A DNA stretch of 5,971 nt from a candidate division WWE3 bacterium CG_4_9_14_3_um_filter_43_9 (GTDB lineage Bacteria; Patescibacteriota; CPR3; GCA-002780085), in NCBI GenBank assembly GCA_002791435.1, contig PFXB01000038.1:1-5971 (forward strand), given 5' to 3'. The notes beneath the pieces were generated by a model. It saw nothing but the letters and a program-made list of their open reading frames with translations, searched no databases and was not told the DNA's origin. Of the stretch, positions 1 through 4,557 are shown piece by piece. A program made the translations under genes and the position numbers. The first letter of the stretch is position 1; each line of letters opens with the position of its first letter.

Positions 1-13
1 AACCCCAAGTAAA

Positions 14-46
14 AATGTCCTATGGTCTGCAAAATGAAAATGTCCT
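14..46. repeat. Left inverted-repeat region of the IS (two AATGTCCT boxes)
   Basis: AATGTCCT occurs at 14-21 and 39-46 in the same orientation, 25 bp apart. Both match the complemented boxes at the other end of the element. The outer box also overlaps the transposase stop codon. The tip of this end extends to or past base 1. Confidence 0.8.
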
Positions 47-1324
47 CCCTCGCCATGGGTGATTGAGTGGTGGTGTCCACCTCACCCCTTCTTTTCCTAG
101 CTGTTTTTTAATCTCGAAAACCTTGCTGTTTAATCTTTTACTGTCAACAATCTCTGACTTAGGTTGTCGTTTTCGAATCCGATAGGTCAACCTCTGATTT
201 TTGTAGTAGATTTTCACTTTCCCAAGGTAGTCTTCGGTTACAATCACCGGTGCATTCCGTAGGGCATAGGTTGGCCGGTTAGTCTGTATCTGGTAGAGAA
301 CGTTTTTGTACTGCAGCTCCAGATTCTTGGACAGGATCCGGGTATATTTCTTGATTAAGATTTGGTCTAAGTTCTCGGTTGGCAAAAGTGGCCGGTGAAC
401 ATCCTCTTGACTCTTGGGTTCAACCGCAAACCGACGGTTAAAGTCTTGGGTAAACTCCGGCAGATAGTCATTCCCCTCGGCCAGGGTGTTTTTGCCCATA
501 AGCCTCAGTTCTTTAACCAGTCTGTCCTGCAAGGTTCTGTTGACCTTCTCCACCCTCCCTTTGGCCTGGGGAGTGTCGGCAAAGATCGGCTCGATGCGCA
601 GTTCTGCCATCGCTCTCCCGAATTGGGTTAGACCATTGCTGTCTTTTGTATCACTTGTCCCACCGCGTCTGGTGTTTACCCGAAAGACTCCATGTTTATC
701 ACAGTAAAAAGCCAGCGGTTTCCCATGTGCCAGAAGATAATGTTTGGTGGCTTCAAAGTAGGCTTGGGTTGACTCGCTTTGTGCAAACATCAGATGTTCA
801 AGTTTCCCGGTGGCGTCATCAATGAAAACCAGCAGAGTACACTCCGGTCCCCGTTTTTCAAACCAGGCAAAAGGTGACCCGTCTACCTGGATGAGTTCTC
901 CTTCACATGCTCGACGCGGTCTTTGTTGGTAGACTTTTGGGACGCGCTGTTTCTTGGCCTTCCAAAGTCCGGCTTCAGCCATCACCTTCCTCAGTGTTTC
1001 GACAGACAAAGATATTCCATGACGGGTTACCAGTTTTTCCTGAGCCAAGGTCGGACCAAAGTCATAATATTGTTGTTTGATGATATTCAAAGCCTCATCA
1101 ATCTTGGTTTGAGGAATCTTCCTCGAACTCGGTCTTCCTCGATTGCGGTGGATCAGTCCCTCTGCGCCTTGATGGCGGTATCTACCTTTCAGACGACGAA
1201 TCTGCCGCAGGGATAAATCCAGCTCACAAGCCGCGCCCTTTCCCTTAATTTCTCCATTAAGCAGTCTCTCCAAAACAGAGACCCGTGCTAATTCCTTAGT
1301 ACTCATAGTGAGATATCCTTTCAT
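20..1324 (-). CDS. DDE (rve-type) transposase of the insertion sequence
   Basis: This 434-residue protein catalyses strand transfer of the surrounding element. Residues about 9-50 form a basic helix-turn-helix of the kind that binds IS ends (LSLRQIRRLKGRYR), followed by an Arg/Gly/Pro linker at 60-70. The RNase H-like catalytic core starts near 141. The likely acidic triad is D148 (QVDGSPFAWF), D209 (FYCDKHGVFRVN) and E259 (QAKGRVEKVNRTLQDR). The CDKHGVFR and GRVEKVNRTLQDR motifs are typical of ISNCY/IS1202-like transposases; IS481 is the nearest alternative. Length and motif order are those of a full-length enzyme. The start at 1324 is supported by a perfect AAGGAGG six bases upstream; the second Met, six codons in, has a poorer site. 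The stop TAG (20-22) lies in the left inverted repeat, so the last residues are encoded by the IS end. Confidence 0.93.
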   Translation of the reverse strand: MKGYLTMSTKELARVSVLERLLNGEIKGKGAACELDLSLRQIRRLKGRYRHQGAEGLIHRNRGRPSSRKIPQTKIDEALNIIKQQYYDFGPTLAQEKLVTRHGISLSVETLRKVMAEAGLWKAKKQRVPKVYQQRPRRACEGELIQVDGSPFAWFEKRGPECTLLVFIDDATGKLEHLMFAQSESTQAYFEATKHYLLAHGKPLAFYCDKHGVFRVNTRRGGTSDTKDSNGLTQFGRAMAELRIEPIFADTPQAKGRVEKVNRTLQDRLVKELRLMGKNTLAEGNDYLPEFTQDFNRRFAVEPKSQEDVHRPLLPTENLDQILIKKYTRILSKNLELQYKNVLYQIQTNRPTYALRNAPVIVTEDYLGKVKIYYKNQRLTYRIRKRQPKSEIVDSKRLNSKVFEIKKQLGKEGVRWTPPLNHPWRGRTFSFCRP

Positions 1325-1330
1325 GATGGT

Positions 1331-1363
1331 CCTCCTTGGATTGTTTTGCCTAAAGACAATCCA
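1331..1363 (-). promoter_or_regulatory. Hairpin abutting the transposase ribosome binding site
   Basis: Read on the minus strand, TGGATTGT and ACAATCCA (arms 1356-1363 and 1337-1344) form a perfect 8-bp stem with an 11-nt loop. The Shine-Dalgarno AAGGAGG (1331-1337) begins at the last base of the stem, and the ATG follows six bases later. Several IS families (IS10, IS50, IS200) use 5'-leader structures to limit transposase translation from readthrough transcripts. A similar role here is inferred. The stem covers only one base of the SD, so any effect would be by crowding rather than full sequestration. Confidence 0.5.
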
Positions 1364-1379
1364 GTTTAAACCTTCAGGT

Positions 1380-1428
1380 AGGACATTTCTACTTTGGTCG
1401 CTACTAGGACATTATCACTTTGGACTAA
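1380..1428. repeat. Right inverted-repeat region of the IS (two AGGACATT boxes)
   Basis: AGGACATTT (1380-1388) and AGGACATT (1406-1413) are the complements of the left-end boxes, 26 bp apart. Outside them the complement reads CCAAAGTGATAATGTCCT, which aligns with CCAAGTAAAAATGTCCT at the left with few mismatches. The last recognisable base is near 1425-1428. Confidence 0.8.
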
Positions 1429-1445
1429 CAAAGACGAATCTCGCT

Positions 1446-1474
1446 TTGACTTTTTCCTTCAGAAATAATATGCT
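1446..1474 (+). promoter_or_regulatory. Sigma70-type promoter for the six-helix membrane protein
   Basis: TTGACT (1446-1451, five of six consensus bases) and TATGCT (1469-1474, four of six) are separated by exactly 17 bp. The expected transcription start, about seven bases after the -10, falls at or very near the ATG at 1481. This implies a leaderless or almost leaderless mRNA, which agrees with the lack of a good Shine-Dalgarno. The promoter lies wholly outside the IS right end. Confidence 0.5.
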
Positions 1475-1480
1475 TGAGAT

Positions 1481-2212
1481 ATGCAACTTGACGACACCCC
1501 ACTTTTAGAAAGCAAAAAGAGGATTTTACATAAACTTTTCCTCTTCTCGTTTATTTTCTCCATCTCTTTGATAGTCTTTTCCCTTTATACGGTTTTTATA
1601 TATTCCAACGAGCCTCAAAAGCTTTTCGCTTCTGATTTCTTGATTAGCTCTTTGGGGACTTTGGTTATGTTTTTAACGCTCGGGATATCACTTATTTTCA
1701 ACCGGAAGTTTCCCAAATTTTTTGCTTGGGTTTTTCCGACAGCTTTCATTTTGTGGTTTATGATTGATATCTCACAGTTGTGGGTTATCGCCTTCATTCC
1801 GATTATGGTCAGTTCTTTGGTAATTAATCCTAAGGCGTCCTTTCTTTTTGCCGGGATTTTATCTGTCGAGTCAGTGTTGATTTTCTACTTTAACGGACAG
1901 ATTTCGCTTGAATCCAAAAACATCCTGATAGGATCGACTGCCATTTTTGTCATCGTTTTTATCTATGCCTTGGTGGCTTATGTGATAAGCAAAGAGCTTT
2001 ACCGCGCCTTTTTCCTGTATGAGAAAAAAACAGCCGAACTGATTGTTGCCCGTGAGAAACTGGCTGAAAAAGTAGCCACTCAATCACAGGAGATTCAGGA
2101 TAAAAGCGGCTTCATTGAGAATATTGAAAAAGATAGGAGTGAGTTGTCAAATAAACTTTTCGAGATGCGGGAAACCCTTAATCGACTGAAAATGAAGACC
2201 ACACAAAAATAA
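1481..2212 (+). CDS. Six-helix membrane protein with C-terminal coiled coil, function unknown
   Basis: I do not recognise this 243-residue protein. It has six hydrophobic segments, at about 19-41, 52-73, 80-97, 99-115, 119-137 and 147-170, separated by short loops. A charged, helix-rich cytoplasmic tail at about 176-240 has coiled-coil spacing (AREKLAEKVATQSQEIQDK and what follows). This is the layout of the membrane sensor half of some histidine kinases or diguanylate cyclases, where a coiled coil links to the output domain. No kinase, GGDEF or other catalytic domain follows, and the next 140 bp hold no remnant of one. It may be an orphan sensor, a signalling adaptor or a scaffold. An in-frame TGA six bases before the ATG fixes the start; no strong Shine-Dalgarno is visible. 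The IS ends about 50 bp upstream. Confidence 0.8.
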   Translation: MQLDDTPLLESKKRILHKLFLFSFIFSISLIVFSLYTVFIYSNEPQKLFASDFLISSLGTLVMFLTLGISLIFNRKFPKFFAWVFPTAFILWFMIDISQLWVIAFIPIMVSSLVINPKASFLFAGILSVESVLIFYFNGQISLESKNILIGSTAIFVIVFIYALVAYVISKELYRAFFLYEKKTAELIVAREKLAEKVATQSQEIQDKSGFIENIEKDRSELSNKLFEMRETLNRLKMKTTQK

Positions 2213-2322
2213 TCTACCTTTAGTTTTTCCCGATTTTAATCTTCAAATTGAGGCTGCATTTCTTTCCAGCAAGAAAATTTCAGATAGTTGCTCAATAGCA
2301 TAAGCCGGTTTGCAGGGCGGTA

Positions 2323-2331
2323 TGCTACAAT
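2323..2331 (+). promoter_or_regulatory. Extended -10 promoter for the MurF-like gene
   Basis: The sequence TGCTACAAT is a TGn extension followed by TACAAT, which has five of six -10 consensus bases. No good -35 lies 16-18 bp upstream, as is usual for extended -10 promoters. Transcription would start near 2338, leaving a leader of about 15 nt. AAGGTAG (2335-2341) is a possible but imperfect Shine-Dalgarno, 11 nt before the ATG. The rest of the gap at 2213-2322 shows nothing I can name, and no clear terminator for the upstream gene. Confidence 0.45.
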
Positions 2332-2352
2332 AGCAAGGTAGAATCTTCCGCT

Positions 2353-3732
2353 ATGAGAAAAATCAAAGAGTTTTTGTATCTCATTCTGCTTTCCATTTTA
2401 AAGGCCGCGGTGCGCAAGAAGATCAAAACGGTTCAGCCCCAAATTGTTGGGGTTTCCGGCAGTGTCGGTAAAACTTCTTTTATTCATCTTTTACACGAGG
2501 TAGTTCAGGCTGATTTTGTAACCCGTACCACCTTTCAAGCCAACAGTGAGGCGGGTTTGCCGTTGGGAATTTTGGGTTTAAGAGAAAAACTCAAGGGTTT
2601 TGATTTTCTCTCTTGGTTAAAAGTTTTGTGTTTCGTACCTGCGGCGGCTTTTTCGCGCGCCAAGGATTTCAACCTGCTGATTGCTGAGATGGGAATTGAC
2701 GGGCCTCGCGAGCCCAAAAACATGTCTTACCTTTTGAAAATCGTAAAACCTCAAATCGGCGTACTTTTAAATGTGGAGCTGGTACATACCGAGCAGTTTT
2801 CACAAGTGTTGCCGCCAGCAGAGCGCGACAGGAAAGATCGAATCTTGGCGCTGATTGCTGCTGAAAAAGGCAAGATCGTCACCAGTTTGAGTCCTCGGGC
2901 AGTAGCTATTGTTAACGGCGATTCGTCTTATTTCAAGCCGCTGATTGCAAAAATCAAAGCCCAGCTGCTGACTTTTGGGTCGGCGGGTAACGTTGATTTC
3001 AGATTGACCGGCCACAGTTGTGATTTGAAAGGTACGGTTTTTGAGTTCATCCATCAGTCGGCAAAATACACCCTTCACCTCAAAAATCAACATTTATTTC
3101 CGGCATACGGGGAAACGATTGCGGCGGTTGTCGCCACAGCTTGGACCTTGGGAATTCCAGTCAACACGTCCATTGACCGTCTTGAAAAGATGTTTCACTT
3201 GCCGCCGGGGAGATTTTCGACTCTGGCGGGTAAGAAAAATTCGACAATCCTTGATTCAAGCTATAATTCCTCACCCAAAGCTTTGCAAGCCGCCATTCAA
3301 CTTGTCGGCAGACTGAAAGTCAAGGGAGCCAAAATTGCAGTGTTGGGAGATATGCGTGAGCTGGGAGATCTGGCTTGCCGCGAACATCAGAAAATAGCGA
3401 CACTGATTCAAGATCATTTTGAGTGGGCAATCTTAATAGGTCCGCTTTTGAAACAATACACCTATCCGGAACTGATCCAACTCGGTTTTCCTCAAGACAA
3501 GATTCTGGTTTTTAAAACTGCCGAGGGCGTGGGAGAGGTGATTTTGACTCAAATTCTTAAAAATCAAGATCTGGTTTTGGTCAAGGGTTCACAAAACACG
3601 CTTTATTTAGAAACGGTGGTAAAGTCTTTACTCCATAAGCCGGAAAGCGCTCAAGACAATCTATGCCGGCAAACGGATGATTGGGAAAAACTACGACAGC
3701 GTTTTTTTAAGGCACATCCGAATAACAGATAA
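2353..3732 (+). CDS. murF: MurF-like Mur ligase (UDP-MurNAc-tripeptide:D-Ala-D-Ala ligase type)
   Basis: This 459-residue cytoplasmic ligase probably uses ATP to add D-Ala-D-Ala to the UDP-MurNAc peptide, the last soluble step of peptidoglycan precursor synthesis. Visible motifs are the P-loop GVSGSVGKTS (33-42); AEMGIDGP (111-118) with Mg-binding E112; LLNVELVHTEQF (138-149) with H145; AAEKGKI (169-175), whose K172 is the likely carbamylated lysine; VNGDS (187-191); LDSSYNSSPKAL (300-311), matching the MurF DxYNxxP signature; and the C-terminal Rossmann domain with IAVLGDMRELGD (328-339) and LVKGSQNTLYLE (409-420). The usual N-terminal substrate domain is missing: only 32 residues precede the P-loop, including a hydrophobic stretch (7-20) that may be a membrane anchor. 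A second hydrophobic insert lies at 84-100. CPR MurF-like proteins share this form. Substrate specificity is inferred; another Mur ligase of the MurF/CapB type is the main alternative. Confidence 0.85.
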   Translation: MRKIKEFLYLILLSILKAAVRKKIKTVQPQIVGVSGSVGKTSFIHLLHEVVQADFVTRTTFQANSEAGLPLGILGLREKLKGFDFLSWLKVLCFVPAAAFSRAKDFNLLIAEMGIDGPREPKNMSYLLKIVKPQIGVLLNVELVHTEQFSQVLPPAERDRKDRILALIAAEKGKIVTSLSPRAVAIVNGDSSYFKPLIAKIKAQLLTFGSAGNVDFRLTGHSCDLKGTVFEFIHQSAKYTLHLKNQHLFPAYGETIAAVVATAWTLGIPVNTSIDRLEKMFHLPPGRFSTLAGKKNSTILDSSYNSSPKALQAAIQLVGRLKVKGAKIAVLGDMRELGDLACREHQKIATLIQDHFEWAILIGPLLKQYTYPELIQLGFPQDKILVFKTAEGVGEVILTQILKNQDLVLVKGSQNTLYLETVVKSLLHKPESAQDNLCRQTDDWEKLRQRFFKAHPNNR

Positions 3733-3796
3733 GTCAAAAGTCAAAGGTAAGGTCAAAAGAAATGGCCGCTAGCTTCTGGCGTCTGGCAACTAGCTA
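3732..3796 (+). repeat. Degenerate heptanucleotide repeats after the MurF-like gene
   Basis: Two short arrays with a 7-nt period follow the stop codon. The first is AGTCAAA twice (3732-3745) plus a displaced GGTCAAA (3751-3757). The second is four tandem heptamers fitting CTRGCNW at 3769-3796: CTAGCTT, CTGGCGT, CTGGCAA and CTAGCTA. The ends of the second array, GCTAG and CTAGC, can also pair. They resemble the short tandem heptamers scattered between genes in some bacteria (STRR-type in cyanobacteria). No function is apparent. Confidence 0.55.
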
Positions 3797-3828
3797 AAGA
3801 ATTATCGTCATTCTGGGGAGGAGTGAAG

Positions 3829-3957
3829 GAAGAAAACTTCGTAGCGGCGAACGCAAAAATCACCATGTTCAAACCCATGGGAACCTAAAGGTTTCCGCTA
3901 CTCCAAAAGGAGCGGGGAGGAACGCCGTTTTGCATCGGTTGGATCAAATCCGGCGTT
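3829..3957 (+). ncRNA. Candidate structured RNA or cis-regulatory leader upstream of the pilin gene
   Basis: No gene is credible in 3733-4035, but this part holds many complementary pairs. GAAG/CTTC (3829-3832 with 3837-3840) has an AAAA loop. GTAGCGG (3841-3847) pairs perfectly with CCGCTAC (3895-3901). Enclosed by that stem are CCATG/CATGG (3863-3867 with 3876-3880) and GAACC/GGTTT (3881-3885 with 3890-3894, one G-U, TAAA loop). The two inner hairpins and the 3' closing strand follow one another with no unpaired base, which gives a compact three-way junction. Next come TCC/GGA (3902-3904 with 3909-3911, AAAA loop) and a perfect 7-bp stem AACGCCG/CGGCGTT (3921-3927 with 3951-3957). I do not recognise a known riboswitch or ribozyme consensus. 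Strand is assigned from the downstream gene; mirrored pairing on the other strand is also possible. Confidence 0.4.
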
Positions 3958-3995
3958 GCTGATCAAAGTGGATGTATAGAAAAAGATAGAGTTGT

Positions 3996-4025
3996 TTGAT
4001 TTTTTTGATGAAGGGGGTGTAATAT
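3996..4025 (+). promoter_or_regulatory. Weak candidate promoter for the pilin-like gene
   Basis: TTGATT (3996-4001) and TAATAT (4020-4025) are separated by 18 bp. Each matches four of six consensus bases. Transcription would begin close to the ATG at 4036. It competes with the reading of AAGGGGG (4011-4017) as a ribosome binding site on a longer transcript that also includes the structured region. The two cannot both be used by one mRNA. Confidence 0.22.
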
Positions 4026-4035
4026 TAAATTAAAC

Positions 4036-4557
4036 ATGCAGAATTCTAAGTCAGAAGCTCCAGTCATTTTCAGCAAGGAAGGATTTACGATTATTGAGAT
4101 TTTAGTCGTGGTGGTGATTATTGGAATTTTGGCCAGCATTGTGGTTGTAAGTTTTAATACCACCCTGCGGCATTCGCGGGAAGGGAAAAGAATAGCTGAT
4201 CTGAAAAATGTTTCCACGGCCTTGGATATGTATTATGCCGAAAATAACTCTTATCCAAACAGTTACGGAGGTGTCGGTATTTGGGATGGCATTTATTCCT
4301 GCTGGGGAGATTCAACTACCAATTGGATTCCCGGGCTGGTACCGACCTATCTCAAGGGAGAACTGCCGCGTGATCCGCGCAACCACACCAACTGCGGTGA
4401 ACAATATATCTACCGGTCCGACGGCAAGGCCTATAAACTGCTTGCTCATCAACCCGAAGATTGCACCTGGACCGTCAGCAAATATCCAAGTTTGGCAGAT
4501 CCTATGAGAAACTGTTGGGCTTTTGGATATTATTCGGAAGGCGCGTATAATTTTTAG
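4036..4557 (+). CDS. Type IV pilin-like prepilin (N-methylation motif, four cysteines)
   Basis: This 173-residue protein has a class III prepilin signal: a short leader ending KEG, cleavage after G16, F17 as the mature first residue, E21 as the conserved Glu5, then a hydrophobic helix (17-40, ILVVVVIIGILASIVVV). It should be processed by a PilD-type peptidase, with the helix packed in a filament core or pseudopilus. Polar repeats at 44-70 continue the helix (RIADLKNVSTALDMYYAEN), and YPNSYGG and LPRDPRN resemble loops of type II secretion G-like pseudopilins. Four cysteines (C89, C120, C143, C160) could form two disulfides in the globular head. AAGGGGG (4011-4017) is a possible Shine-Dalgarno but lies 18 nt from the ATG. 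An in-frame ATT at 4024 would sit at normal spacing and add four residues. Whether it is a major pilin, minor pilin or pseudopilin cannot be told; no assembly genes are in the window. Confidence 0.88.
   Translation: MQNSKSEAPVIFSKEGFTIIEILVVVVIIGILASIVVVSFNTTLRHSREGKRIADLKNVSTALDMYYAENNSYPNSYGGVGIWDGIYSCWGDSTTNWIPGLVPTYLKGELPRDPRNHTNCGEQYIYRSDGKAYKLLAHQPEDCTWTVSKYPSLADPMRNCWAFGYYSEGAYNF

Larger units (their letters stand above)
1..1430 (-). mobile_element. Insertion sequence, ISNCY/IS1202-like or IS481-like, left tip possibly cut by the window edge
   Basis: One DDE transposase gene fills the element, and matching inverted ends lie on both sides. Read inward, the left end has AATGTCCT at 14-21 and again at 39-46. 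The right end has the complement AGGACATT at 1406-1413 and AGGACATTT at 1380-1388. Outside the outer boxes the match continues: CCAAGT on the left and, on the complement, CCAAAGT on the right. The right boundary is therefore about 1425-1430. The left boundary is near base 1 or just outside the window, so neither the tip nor a target-site duplication can be confirmed. Two boxes per end, 25-26 bp apart, are probably transposase binding sites (inference). The transposase frame is intact, so the copy may be active. Family placement rests on protein motifs alone. Confidence 0.85.

Noticed and set aside
1411..1416. Complement GATAAT in the IS right end as the -10 of an outward-supplied transposase promoter
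   Set aside because: The hexamer 17 bp upstream, in flanking DNA, is a poor -35, so the promoter cannot be supported.
1308..1508. Plus-strand open frame of 66 codons across the IS right end
   Set aside because: It spans the IS boundary, has no family resemblance, and overlaps both the transposase start region and the start of the membrane protein gene.
3762..3797. An 11-codon open frame starting ATG GCC GCT that could be a leader peptide before the structured region
   Set aside because: It coincides with the CTRGCNW heptamer array, which explains its composition, and it has no properly spaced Shine-Dalgarno or attenuator-like codon run.
3930..3957. GGTTGGATCAAATCC resembles the T arm of a tRNA
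   Set aside because: The loop does not have the TTCRA pattern, and no acceptor, D or anticodon arms can be placed around it.
3841..3957. Structured region as a c-di-GMP (GEMM), purine or TPP riboswitch, or hammerhead ribozyme
   Set aside because: The conserved core bases of these classes as I know them are absent, although the three-way junction shape is similar.
3999..4006. Run of seven T bases as an intrinsic terminator
   Set aside because: The only stem before it is A/T-rich with an 11-nt loop; there is no GC-rich hairpin immediately upstream.
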